Positions 35,222 through 43,212 of a stretch of DNA of 64,000 nucleotides are shown in pieces; the stretch's first letter is position 1; each line of letters starts with the position of its first letter. Source of the DNA: Bog-159 sp035499555 (GTDB lineage: Bacteria > Acidobacteriota > Terriglobia > Bryobacterales > Bryobacteraceae); contig DATJYO010000071.1 of assembly GCA_035499555.1 (NCBI GenBank), forward strand, positions 1 through 64,000, written 5' to 3'. Made by a program: the position numbers and the translations under genes. The notes below the pieces were generated by a model. The model was not told where the DNA came from. It made no database searches and was given only the letters and a program-made list of their open reading frames with translations.

Positions 35222-35584
35222 TCAGTGCATTTTTGCAATGGTCGAATTGTGATACGCTACCGCTCCCAACACGCCGGCGCTCGCGAAATTCACGGCTGTG
35301 AACGCCGCCGCCGCGCGCTGGCTGTGACGGTGCACGATGAAATACTGGCCGGCCAGTGCCGCCGACACCAGCCCGATCTTGATCCCCGTCTGCGCCATTC
35401 CAAATCTGGATTGCCCGAGTAAGGGGTTGGTTTCGGCCTTCCCCCACGACGTGGCTGCGTCCGCCACTGCCGCCGCGGAGACAGCCGCGACGCTGGCCTG
35501 GAACAGTCTCTTGGTGCGCGACTTGAATTCTTGGGCGTGCAATACGCCGCCGCACAATAGTAAAATCACAAAGCACTTCCGCAT
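35222..35584 (-). CDS. Hypothetical small membrane protein
   Basis: A 120-residue protein from the ATG at 35584 with a leader (CFVILLLCGGVLHAQ). Two further hydrophobic segments follow (IKIGLVSAALAGQYFIVH; FAVNFASAGVLGAVAY-like), with a conserved-looking TNPLLG between. I recognise no family. Its TGA stop directly abuts a GTG that could start the amidohydrolase, so the two are likely one transcript. Confidence 0.6.
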   Translation of the reverse strand: MRKCFVILLLCGGVLHAQEFKSRTKRLFQASVAAVSAAAVADAATSWGKAETNPLLGQSRFGMAQTGIKIGLVSAALAGQYFIVHRHSQRAAAAFTAVNFASAGVLGAVAYHNSTIAKMH

Positions 35585-35922
35585 CGTTTCTCCACCGTCG
35601 CACGCACACATCCGGTTTGGACAGGAGAAGACACCGCGAAAGGGTTGCACCGATCCTACCGGTACCAGCCGGTTTGGACGAGAAAGTCCTTATGCAAGAC
35701 TATGTGCCGCCGGGACCCTATTAGAACCGGTGTTACTTCTGCAACTCTTGGTACAGGCGTATTGTCGATGCGTTGGTAATAACCTCGGGAGTCACAGGCA
35801 GGGCCAGCCCGCATAAGTGCGGCAGGATCATTGCATTATGTGTGGGCGCCCAGTCACCCGGAGTGGGGTCTGGTATATAATGACCTGCGGTCGGGGGACG
35901 GGCACTCAATGACTGGTCGTAA
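35585..35922. other. Intergenic stretch, no gene seen
   Basis: It lies between the hypothetical membrane protein and the sulfotransferase, both on the minus strand. No frame gives a credible protein and no RNA motif was recognised. It should carry the promoter of the 35584 gene. Confidence 0.5.
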
Positions 35923-36870
35923 TCACGCAGCCGAATGCGAATGCCCGCGCTCGGTCTCCAGGACTTCGCCGGTCGCCAGCCAGCGCGCGCATTCCGGACC
36001 TAATTCGGCCACCGCCCTGGCTTCGTATTCCGCCGACTCTTCCGCCGTCAGCGTATCCCGCCAGCGGCCGTTGACGCCCTTGTTGATGAAGGTCTTCGTG
36101 CCGCCCGCCCACAGCTTCCCCCGCATGGGAACGATTTTGTCGCCGTGCTCTCGCATCCACTCGAAGGTGCAGTGCTCCACGATCGTGTCCCACTGACTCT
36201 CGTCGATCGGGACCTCCAGAAACCCGGCTATCCGCCGTATCTGTTCCGGTAACTGCCTGCGCAGGGTCTCGAAGTGCACCATCAGAACATTCGGGAGATG
36301 GCGGATCGCCCACCAACTGCGCACGTTCTCCCAAAGCGACCAGTACGGGTATCCATCCCGCTCGAACCAGGTGTGCCAGTATTCGCGGATGTCGGCCGGA
36401 GGAGGCTCCAGCGGAGGACCTACCCGGCCGGGCCGGTTATTCAGCCCGTTGTACATGGCCTCGGTGCCCGAGGCATGGTGGTTGTAGAAACTCCATAACA
36501 CGTCCCGGCCGTCGCGGCCAATGTAAATGTACTTGACCTTCGGCGAGAATACCAGGGCGTCCACCGGCAGATGCGTCTTCACGAAGCGGCGATGTGTCTG
36601 GGCCTCCAGGGCGGCCAGTTTCACCTCTTTCGGCGGAATCACGTAGTCCACCCATGGTGACATCGCCTGGGTGTCCAGTTCGGTGTCGCCGTTGAAGATC
36701 AGTTGGGCGATGATCTGCTGCATCCACGTGGTGCCGGACTTGCCGTAAGTCGAAATGATGATATCGTCATCCCGAAACTTATACTCGTTCCAGATCGTGG
36801 AATCCAGGTGCAGAGTCTGCAGCTCTCTGGTCTTCTGCGGCCAGACCACATCCGTCGCCGTCGCCATCAT
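35923..36870 (-). CDS. PAPS-dependent sulfotransferase
   Basis: A 315-residue cytoplasmic sulfotransferase (Sulfotransfer_1). The 5'-PSB loop is DDDIIISTYGKSGTTWMQQI, the 3'-phosphate motif KVKYIYIGRDGRDVLWSFYN, and the C-terminal PAPS/dimer segment TKTFINKGVNGRWRDTL. The substrate-side His of KTHLPVDAL is present. It transfers sulfate from PAPS to an alcohol or phenol; the acceptor is unknown. It is the last of four minus-strand genes (MFS exporter, arylsulfotransferase-like, hydrolase, this gene), suggesting a sulfoconjugate pathway (inference). Confidence 0.9.
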   Translation of the reverse strand: MMATATDVVWPQKTRELQTLHLDSTIWNEYKFRDDDIIISTYGKSGTTWMQQIIAQLIFNGDTELDTQAMSPWVDYVIPPKEVKLAALEAQTHRRFVKTHLPVDALVFSPKVKYIYIGRDGRDVLWSFYNHHASGTEAMYNGLNNRPGRVGPPLEPPPADIREYWHTWFERDGYPYWSLWENVRSWWAIRHLPNVLMVHFETLRRQLPEQIRRIAGFLEVPIDESQWDTIVEHCTFEWMREHGDKIVPMRGKLWAGGTKTFINKGVNGRWRDTLTAEESAEYEARAVAELGPECARWLATGEVLETERGHSHSAA

Positions 36871-36940
36871 CCCTTTCCGCCTCCCCCTTGCTCTTGGAAC
36901 CTAACCCAGTGCGTAGGTTTTTATCATTACATCAAATCCT

Positions 36941-37594
36941 TCAAGGCGCCGACAAGAACTCCAGGATCTTCGTCATCAGGCGCTCCGCTTGATCCGTCTC
37001 AAACAGGAACTGTGCATGCGCCGAGCCGTCCAGAATCATCAGCTCTTTGGGCTCCGCAGCCTTTTCGAATTGCTCCCGGACCTTGGCAGCCAGTCCGTCG
37101 CCGCGGCTGACTGCGAACAGCTTCCGGCCGGAAATCCGCCCGGGTTCCGCTACCGGTACGGGGGCCAGCAGAATGAGGCGATCGATCTCCCCCGGGCGCG
37201 CGTGGATCGACGCGTTGGCCGCCGCGCCGCCTCCCATGCTGGCGCCAATGACGCTGACTGCCGCCGCGCCGTTCTCCCGCAGGTATCGCACCGCCGCCAG
37301 TACATCCTGGTACTTCTCGCCGCTGCCCGGTGCGGATCGGTCGCCGCCGCGCGACCGCCCATAACCGCGAAAATCGATGGCCAGCACGCGGAAGCCGGCC
37401 TTTGCCAGTACCTCGGCCTGCTTCGCCCAACTGGCTTTGTCGAATTTGGCGCCGTGAGCCAGCACCACCCCACGATCGCCGGCGCCGTACAGATCGGCCC
37501 ACACGACTCCGCCGTCCGCCGTAGGAAACGAAACCTCCCTCGGCGCCGCTGTGAGCCCCGTCATTATGAGAGCCCCAAGGACCAGTTTCCGCAT
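36941..37594 (-). CDS. Alpha/beta hydrolase with leader peptide
   Basis: A 217-residue protein. The ATG at 37594 gives a short leader (MRKLVLGALIMTGLTAAP). The alpha/beta hydrolase core has VVLAHGAKFDKASW (oxyanion region), VLAIDFRGYGRS and the nucleophile elbow VIGASMGGGAAANAS, then ELMILDGSAHAQFLFET carrying Asp and His. It resembles dienelactone-hydrolase/serine aminopeptidase types. The start lies 13 bases past the end of the arylsulfotransferase-like gene, so they are co-transcribed. Confidence 0.85.
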   Translation of the reverse strand: MRKLVLGALIMTGLTAAPREVSFPTADGGVVWADLYGAGDRGVVLAHGAKFDKASWAKQAEVLAKAGFRVLAIDFRGYGRSRGGDRSAPGSGEKYQDVLAAVRYLRENGAAAVSVIGASMGGGAAANASIHARPGEIDRLILLAPVPVAEPGRISGRKLFAVSRGDGLAAKVREQFEKAAEPKELMILDGSAHAQFLFETDQAERLMTKILEFLSAP

Positions 37595-37607
37595 CGCCGG
37601 CTGCGCC

Positions 37608-39464
37608 TTACTTACGGGGAGGAGTATAGAGATCCGGCACCCGGAAACTGCGATACGTGCCGGCGCCGTCCGTCTGCTGCGCGTAGACGATCTTACCGTC
37701 CGGTCCCACCTCGGTAGCACGGCTGGAAACCGCCGGCATGTTGAGAAAACCGGATTCAAAACTGAACCCGCCGTCGGCGAGCGATTGTGACGACCCGATG
37801 GCGAACGAGTAAACGCCCAAATCCGCGTTTACTACCAGCGTGGCGGTCATGTTCTGCTCGTCCAACTCCCACACTTGCCCGCGGTTGTTGGCCTTCGGAA
37901 ACTTCTTCTTCCGCCGGGCTCCGTCGTCGAACACAGTCAGCCGGTTCGACCCCGGGGGATCGAACCCGACGTCGTGCTGGTAAGAGAACCACGGGTATTC
38001 GTCGTTCGATTTGACTTTGAAGTCTCCATCCAGTCCCAGCCGCCAGAGCACCTTGCCGCTCCCTTTGCCGTCCTTGTAATCGACCTTGATCACCCAGTCC
38101 TGCTCCGGCATCGAGATCAGAAGATCGCCGCTGCGGGTATCGTAGTTCAGGGAATTGCTGTGCAGCCAGCCGTTCGCCTTATCCGCCAGGAAGACCGAGG
38201 CACAGCCGTCGCTGCCCGGGCCGAACTGGCATTTCTCGTCGCCCAGCGACTTGCGGGTCACATCCAGGTGATCGAAGGCGTTCCAAACCCAGGCCACCTG
38301 AAAGTCCTGATCTAAATCTATTACCAGGTCTCCCATCACATCCACCGGGTCCTTGGATCCCTGCGCGCCGTCCGGAAACATGCGCTCCAGTCCGGCTACC
38401 ACCAGCGTGTGGCCGTTCGGCAGGCGAATGGCCTCGTGATGGAATCCGGAGACGCACTGCTCGCCGTCCTTCATGCACTTGGATCGGATGCCGCGGCCCG
38501 CCAACTGTTCCGCCACGCGGCTGGCGTTGGTTTCACGCAGGGTGTTGCCCAACAGATCCACTTCCCGGACCGCCTGCCAGCGCTTGACGTCGTTCTGGGA
38601 GTTCGCCGCCTCGGCCAACACCAGAAACCGGCCGCCGGGAAGGACACGGGTCAGAAAGCCCGGCGTGGTCATGATCCAGACCACGTTGCCCTCCAGATCG
38701 GTAGCCTGGTTGTGAAACGGATCCGCCACCATGCTGCTGATGAGCAATCCGTCCGGGCTGTGGCCGCCGCCGGCGCGCGGCGTGGGGATGCTCACCGGCG
38801 GAAAGCGGCCGTCCAGCAGGCCCGTATGGAACGTGATCCAGGCGCCCGATTCCACGGCTCCCCCCATCGTCTCGGGCCGCATCTCATAATCGCTATCGGC
38901 GCGCATCCCGGCTACGTACACGTTGTTGCTGCGGCCGGCACGGCAAGCTTCGGCCGGCGTGTGGCTCGACGCCGCATCTCCCACCCGGCGAAACTCCACG
39001 CGGAACTGGCTCCCCGCGGGGCAAGGCGGCGCGCTCAGCAGCGCGATCAGCGGATGCGCCGTGTGCGTGACCACCGGCCGCCCGTCCTTGACGCGGGAAG
39101 TGATCTGGTACGGCAACTCCGCCTCCGCCGTCTTCATGGTGTCGTTGTCCCGCACCACGACGCGCACCCGCGCTTCGTGTTCGTACAGTTCCGGCGACCA
39201 GATCAGCATCATGTCCTGGCTGAAGTCCCGGATGATGTGGAATGCGCCGCCGTCGATGCTCACGCTGTACTGGGCCACGTACGTAGCGCGGCTCGAATTC
39301 TTGAGGCGCGGCACCAGGGTGATGATGGTTCCCACTTTCTGGGGGGAAGCGAGATTCGGCAGGATAGTAACGCCCAGCGGCTCGGCGCTCAGCGCCAGGC
39401 CGGCCATACCGAGGGCCAGGGCAGGGGTCAGTAGTCTTTTCACGATTTGTGCATTATGCCACAT
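37608..39464 (-). CDS. Arylsulfotransferase (ASST)-like periplasmic protein
   Basis: A 618-residue protein with a leader ending AGLALSAEP; a GTG at 39443 could be the true start. An N-terminal beta-sandwich (about 30-200) precedes a six-bladed propeller with ATDLEGNVVWIMT, VREVDLLGNTLRETNA, FHHEAIRLPNGHTLVVAG, LDQDFQVAWVWNAFDHLD and WLHSNSLNYDTRSGDLLISM. The 'D-x-x-G-x-x-x-W' phrases and HHEAIRLPNG/HSNSL blocks match PAPS-independent aryl-sulfate sulfotransferases, in which a histidine carries the sulfate. Which His is catalytic here was not settled. It starts 10 bases after the MFS gene ends. Confidence 0.82.
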   Translation of the reverse strand: MWHNAQIVKRLLTPALALGMAGLALSAEPLGVTILPNLASPQKVGTIITLVPRLKNSSRATYVAQYSVSIDGGAFHIIRDFSQDMMLIWSPELYEHEARVRVVVRDNDTMKTAEAELPYQITSRVKDGRPVVTHTAHPLIALLSAPPCPAGSQFRVEFRRVGDAASSHTPAEACRAGRSNNVYVAGMRADSDYEMRPETMGGAVESGAWITFHTGLLDGRFPPVSIPTPRAGGGHSPDGLLISSMVADPFHNQATDLEGNVVWIMTTPGFLTRVLPGGRFLVLAEAANSQNDVKRWQAVREVDLLGNTLRETNASRVAEQLAGRGIRSKCMKDGEQCVSGFHHEAIRLPNGHTLVVAGLERMFPDGAQGSKDPVDVMGDLVIDLDQDFQVAWVWNAFDHLDVTRKSLGDEKCQFGPGSDGCASVFLADKANGWLHSNSLNYDTRSGDLLISMPEQDWVIKVDYKDGKGSGKVLWRLGLDGDFKVKSNDEYPWFSYQHDVGFDPPGSNRLTVFDDGARRKKKFPKANNRGQVWELDEQNMTATLVVNADLGVYSFAIGSSQSLADGGFSFESGFLNMPAVSSRATEVGPDGKIVYAQQTDGAGTYRSFRVPDLYTPPRK

Positions 39465-39473
39465 CTGCCAGGC

Positions 39474-40922
39474 TCACCGCGCCACATCCTTGACAGGGTT
39501 GCGCGGGATTTGCAGGATGAGCAGGAACGTGGCGCCAAGCAGGCCGATATTCACCGCAAAGGCCCGGAACAGCGCGTGAACGAAAACATCCGCGCCGGTG
39601 CGCCCGCCCAGCGCACTGAAGAAGATGGTGCCGATGGCGGCCACGCCCGTGGCGAAAGAGCACTGCTGCACGGTGGTCAGCACGCCCGATGCCGATCCCG
39701 CGTCGTGACCCTTGATGTTGATGAGCACCGTGCTGATCAGCGTGGGCATCACGAAGCCCTGTCCCGTGCCGTAGATCATCAGCGCCGGCGCCAGTTCCAG
39801 CCCGGTCAGCGTGGCGCCGTATGCGCGCGCCATCCACAGCAGCACCGCCAGCCCGCAGATCATGAACGCGGCGCCCGTGTTGATGATCCGGCTGCCCAGC
39901 TTTGGCTGCACGCGCACCGACGCCAGCGAGCTGGCGAGAAAGGCGATCGCGAAAGAACCGAACGTCAGCCCTGCGTCCCGCGCGCTATAGCCGAGGCCGT
40001 TCTGCAGGAAGATCGTGGAGATCAGGAAAAAGGCCGCCGTGGTGCCGAAGAAACACACCGCGCTGAAAAGGCCGATCACGAAGGCGCGATCGTGGAAAAG
40101 CGAAAGCTCCACCAGCGGCGAGCCGCCGCGTCCCGTGACACCCCGTTCGTAGCGCACAAAGACGGCCATCGCGGCGGCCGAGGCCGCCATCGAGGCATAC
40201 GTCCACAACGGCCAGCCCGCTTCGCGTCCCTTCACCAGCGGATAGAGCAGCATGACCAGCGACGCCGTCATCAAGGCCACGCCTCCCAGGTCCAGCCGGC
40301 GGGCCTTCGGCGAACGCGATTCCTTGATCGTCCGCCGCGCCGCCAGTATGGCCATCGCTCCAATGGGCAGGTTGATCAGGAATATGGGCCGCCAGCTCAA
40401 GCCGAGAACATCGGCGCTCACCAGCAGGCCGCCCAGCACATTTCCGGAAAAAGATGCGGTCCCCACCACCATGCCGAAAAAGCCGAACGCCGTGGCCCGC
40501 TCGTGCACTGGGAAGTTCACCTGGATCAACGAGAGCACCTGCGGAAACAACAGGGCGGCCATGCTTCCCTGCAAGGCCCGGCTGGCGATGAGGAAAACCG
40601 GACTGGGCGCCATCCCGCACAGAACCGAAGCCGAGGTAAAACCCGCGACGCCAAAAAGGAACATGCGCTTGCGGCCGTAGATATCGCCCAGCCGGCCGCC
40701 CGTGATGAGCAGCACGGCGTAGGTCAGTCCGTAGCTGGCGATGACCAGTTGCAGGTCGGCGAACGAGGCGCCCAGGCTCGCGCGGATCGACGGGATCGAA
40801 ACATTGACCACGAAGAAGTCGAGGGTGACCACGAACGCCGCCATCAGGACCACGGCCAGAATGCGCCAGCGGCCCGGGTCGGCACTGTCCGTCGAAACTG
40901 TGGTCGCGATTGATGTGGCCAA
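39474..40922 (-). CDS. DHA2-family MFS exporter (EmrB/QacA type)
   Basis: A 482-residue protein with about 14 helices. It shows VTLDFFVVNVSIPSIRASLG (DHA2 motif D1-like), GGRLGDIYGRKRMFLFG (motif A), GSMAALLFPQVLSLI and FPVHERATAFGFFGMVVG (motif C region). It exports drugs or conjugates by proton antiport. There is no ATG before helix 1, so the TTG at 40922 is the best start. Its start faces the TTG start of the MBL gene only 18 bases away, with a short palindrome between. It leads the operon of the arylsulfotransferase-like gene, hydrolase and sulfotransferase. Confidence 0.85.
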   Translation of the reverse strand: MATSIATTVSTDSADPGRWRILAVVLMAAFVVTLDFFVVNVSIPSIRASLGASFADLQLVIASYGLTYAVLLITGGRLGDIYGRKRMFLFGVAGFTSASVLCGMAPSPVFLIASRALQGSMAALLFPQVLSLIQVNFPVHERATAFGFFGMVVGTASFSGNVLGGLLVSADVLGLSWRPIFLINLPIGAMAILAARRTIKESRSPKARRLDLGGVALMTASLVMLLYPLVKGREAGWPLWTYASMAASAAAMAVFVRYERGVTGRGGSPLVELSLFHDRAFVIGLFSAVCFFGTTAAFFLISTIFLQNGLGYSARDAGLTFGSFAIAFLASSLASVRVQPKLGSRIINTGAAFMICGLAVLLWMARAYGATLTGLELAPALMIYGTGQGFVMPTLISTVLINIKGHDAGSASGVLTTVQQCSFATGVAAIGTIFFSALGGRTGADVFVHALFRAFAVNIGLLGATFLLILQIPRNPVKDVAR

Positions 40923-40923
40923 A

Positions 40924-40937
40924 GTAGGATATTCTAC
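40924..40937. promoter_or_regulatory. Short palindrome between two divergent TTG starts
   Basis: GTAGGATATTCTAC is a near-perfect 14-base palindrome with two mismatched positions. It fills the 18-base space between the MFS and MBL start codons. So tight a divergent arrangement leaves no room for normal upstream promoters. Confidence 0.35.
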
Positions 40938-40940
40938 ACC

Positions 40941-41873
40941 TTGCGGCTCCTTCGTTCCCGGCCTGCGTTCCATCGCGCCTGTCTTGCGCTCCTGGTACTG
41001 ACGGTCGTGCCGCGCCCCCTGTTCCCGGCCGAAACAGCCACCCTGATCGTTCTCGGTTCCGGAACGCCCATCCCCGACGCCGCCAGTTCCGGTCCGGCCG
41101 TGGCGATTGTCGCCGGCGGACGGGCATATCTTTTTGATGCCGGCGCGGGAGTCGTCCACCGCGCCGAACAGGCCGCTGAGCGGTATCGCCTGCCCGCCCT
41201 GGTCGCGCCCTATTTGAGCAGGCTGTTTCTGACGCACCTGCATTCCGACCATACGCTGGGCTACCCGGACGTCATCCTGACGCCGTGGGTAACCGGCCGC
41301 CGCGAGCCGCTGGAGGTCTACGGGCCGAAAGGCACTGCCGCCATGACGGAGCATCTCAAGCTGGCCTATAGCGAGGACATCGAGATCCGCACCGATGGCC
41401 TGGAGCATCTGGACCCCGATGGCCTGCGGGTTAACGTGCACGAAATCTCCGCGGGGCCGGTATATCGCGACGCGCATATCGCCGTGCGCGCCATCCCCGT
41501 GCTGCACGGCTCGTGGCCCCAGGCGTTCGGCTACGCCGTCGAGGCCGGCGGCCGCACATTCGTGCTGTCGGGCGACACGGCCCCTTGTCCCGCGATTGAG
41601 AAAGCCTGCCAGGGCTGCGACGTCCTGGTACACGAGGTCTACTCGGCCGCCCGCTTCGCCCACCTGTCCCCGGCGCCGCAAAAATATCACTCCACCTTCC
41701 ACACCTCGACGACCGAACTGGCGGCCATCGCGGCCCGCTCGAAGCCGAAACTGCTGGTTCTGTACCACCAGTTATACTTCGGGCCGAAGGAAGGAGTGGA
41801 CCTGGAAAAGGAGATCCGGCAGGCTGGTTACTCCGGGAAGGTCGTCAGCAGCCGCGACCTGGACTCGTTTTAG
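40941..41873 (+). CDS. MBL-fold metallo-hydrolase with leader peptide
   Basis: A 310-residue protein. A leader runs to about LFPAE (30), then the beta-lactamase fold: TLIVLGSGTPIPDAASSGPA, the zinc motif FLTHLHSDHTLGYPD (His99, His101, Asp103, His104), later VLHGSWPQAFGY, FVLSGDTAPCPAIEKACQGC, and HEVYSA/FHTSTTELA with a terminal LYHQLYFG His. The pattern is RNase Z/arylsulfatase-like (AtsA-type) in sequence order. An arylsulfatase-type activity would suit the sulfotransferase genes next door, but that is inference. The TTG start is uncertain. Confidence 0.85.
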   Translation: MRLLRSRPAFHRACLALLVLTVVPRPLFPAETATLIVLGSGTPIPDAASSGPAVAIVAGGRAYLFDAGAGVVHRAEQAAERYRLPALVAPYLSRLFLTHLHSDHTLGYPDVILTPWVTGRREPLEVYGPKGTAAMTEHLKLAYSEDIEIRTDGLEHLDPDGLRVNVHEISAGPVYRDAHIAVRAIPVLHGSWPQAFGYAVEAGGRTFVLSGDTAPCPAIEKACQGCDVLVHEVYSAARFAHLSPAPQKYHSTFHTSTTELAAIAARSKPKLLVLYHQLYFGPKEGVDLEKEIRQAGYSGKVVSSRDLDSF

Positions 41874-41938
41874 AGGAGTGCTCTCCGCGAACGCCGCATC
41901 CGGCCTTCGATGCCTGCACATCGTGCTATCGTGTAGGC

Positions 41939-42193
41939 ATGGTGCGGCAGGCACGCAACATTCAGTACACGGTTCGCGGCATCCCCCAGGAGGTCGATCG
42001 GGCGCTGCGCAGGAAGGCCGCCCAGCGCAAGTTGAGCCTTAATCAGATCATCGTGGAGGAATTGACCGCCGGCACCACCGGGGTACGGAAGCGAGCCGAT
42101 TTCCACGATGTTGCAGGCCAGTGGACGGCCGACCCCGCCTTCGATGAGATCATTGCCACGCAGCGACAGATCGACCTGGATAAGTGGAAATGA
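41939..42193 (+). CDS. VapB/FitA-like antitoxin
   Basis: An 84-residue protein with a ribbon-helix-helix N-terminus (ARNIQYTVRGIPQEVDRALR, RKAAQRKLSLNQIIVEEL) and an acidic, flexible C-terminal part (ADPAFDEIIATQRQIDLDKW) that would occupy the toxin's active site. The stop overlaps the toxin ATG (ATGA). It is a standard type II antitoxin that also represses its own promoter. Confidence 0.85.
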   Translation: MVRQARNIQYTVRGIPQEVDRALRRKAAQRKLSLNQIIVEELTAGTTGVRKRADFHDVAGQWTADPAFDEIIATQRQIDLDKWK

Positions 42194-42573
42194 GAGTCGC
42201 GCTTGATACCAACCGCATTACCGATCTGTTTCGGGGCGACATAGAACTGGCGGAGCAATTGGGTACCGCCGAGGAGGTCTGGATTCCGCTTTTTGCGCTC
42301 GGTGAAATCAAAGCCGGGTTTCAAGGGGGCACGCAGCAGCGCCGCAATGAGAGTTTGCTAAACAGGCTCCTCGCCAAACCTACCGTTGGGGTGCTCCTGC
42401 CCAGCCGGGAAACAGCGGAACACTATGCGCGGATCTTCGTTCAATTAAGGCGAGCCGGTACGCCCGTTCCGGACAACGATCTTTGGATTGCAGCGATGGT
42501 GCTCGAACACGACCTCGTTCTAGTCACTCGAGACCGGCACTTCGAGCGAATATCTCAGGTCATCCGCGCCTGA
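42190..42573 (+). CDS. PIN-domain ribonuclease toxin (VapC/FitB-like)
   Basis: A 127-residue protein. Acidic active-site positions are visible: Asp6 in RVALDTNRITDLFRG, Glu in PLFALGEIKAGF, Asp in GTPVPDNDLWIAAMVLEHDL and Asp in VTRDRHFERI. This is the complete PIN set. It cleaves RNA and is held inactive by the upstream antitoxin. The ATG overlaps the antitoxin stop. Confidence 0.9.
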   Translation: MRVALDTNRITDLFRGDIELAEQLGTAEEVWIPLFALGEIKAGFQGGTQQRRNESLLNRLLAKPTVGVLLPSRETAEHYARIFVQLRRAGTPVPDNDLWIAAMVLEHDLVLVTRDRHFERISQVIRA

Positions 42574-42921
42574 CCCGACCTTCGGCACTAAAAGTCAGAG
42601 TTGCAATTCAGACTCCCTGGCGCGTTGTGGACGAGTGACGCCACTCGGAGAATGGCCCCATCCAGGCCGTCACACCGGATTGGTGACGAGAAACGCCCTT
42701 TCCACATGATCAGATGCCTCCGGCCGTGTAGTCTCCAACCCCGTATGCTGGCCCAAACCCGGTTGATATCGCGGACTGCCGTCTTTATGGCGGCGCGGGC
42801 GAGTTGTGGATCATGGATGGCAATCGAATACGCTTTCGGCAGGCGGTTAGCCGGCCTTGGGCGACTTCCCGTTCCTAATCTGGGGCGAGAGTCGCGCTTG
42901 GCCCACCCGTCATACAAACGC
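42574..42921. other. Intergenic stretch, no gene confirmed
   Basis: It lies between two toxin-antitoxin loci. A minus-strand frame of about 110 codons crosses it but has no family features and covers the start of the next gene. I see no RNA or repeat. Confidence 0.45.
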
Positions 42922-43149
42922 ATGCCGTATCATAGACGTGTGGCTGAGCTGGTATTCGAGGTGGTCCAGGAATCCGGTGGCGGGTATTGCGCCGAATGCC
43001 TCACGGAAAGCATCTTCACCGAAGGGGACACGTGGGACGAGTTGCGTAACAACGTGCTGGAGGCGACCCCAGCGTTCTCTTTTGATCGGCCGCGGCCCGA
43101 ACGAGTTCGGCTTCACCTTGTCCGCGACGAAGTCCTCCTCGTGGCTTGA
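42922..43149 (+). CDS. HicB-like antitoxin
   Basis: A 75-residue protein reading AELVFEVVQESGGGYCAECL, then TESIFTEGDTWDELRNNVLE and VRLHLVRDEVLLVA. This is the partial RNase-H-like fold of HicB/UPF0150 proteins (F-V-xx-E-S-GGY-A, S-I-TEGDTWDEL). A truncated HicA follows directly with overlapping codons. The ATG at 42922 fits the family length; an open frame upstream looks non-coding. Confidence 0.8.
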   Translation: MPYHRRVAELVFEVVQESGGGYCAECLTESIFTEGDTWDELRNNVLEATPAFSFDRPRPERVRLHLVRDEVLLVA

Positions 43150-43205
43150 AGCTTCCTCGCGACGTTTCCCGTGCGCGCCTAGCTGACCTCTTGTGCCGCA
43201 AATAG
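43146..43205 (+). pseudogene. HicA toxin, truncated after 19 codons
   Basis: A TTG overlapping the HicB stop opens LKLPRDVSRARLADLLCRK followed by TAG. It matches the HicA N-terminus (MKLPRDVSGxxLxxLL). The double-stranded-RNA-binding His region is missing, and the convergent regulator gene ends 8 bases later. The toxin is therefore dead, leaving an orphan HicB. Confidence 0.65.
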
Positions 43206-43212
43206 CAGTACG

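Noticed and set aside
33864..35609. 581-codon minus-strand frame over the amidohydrolase
   Set aside because: It is in another frame of the same strand and Gly/Arg-rich. The amidohydrolase frame carries all the motifs.
39447..40913. 488-codon plus-strand frame over the MFS gene
   Set aside because: It is antisense to a 14-helix transporter, of charged low-complexity composition.
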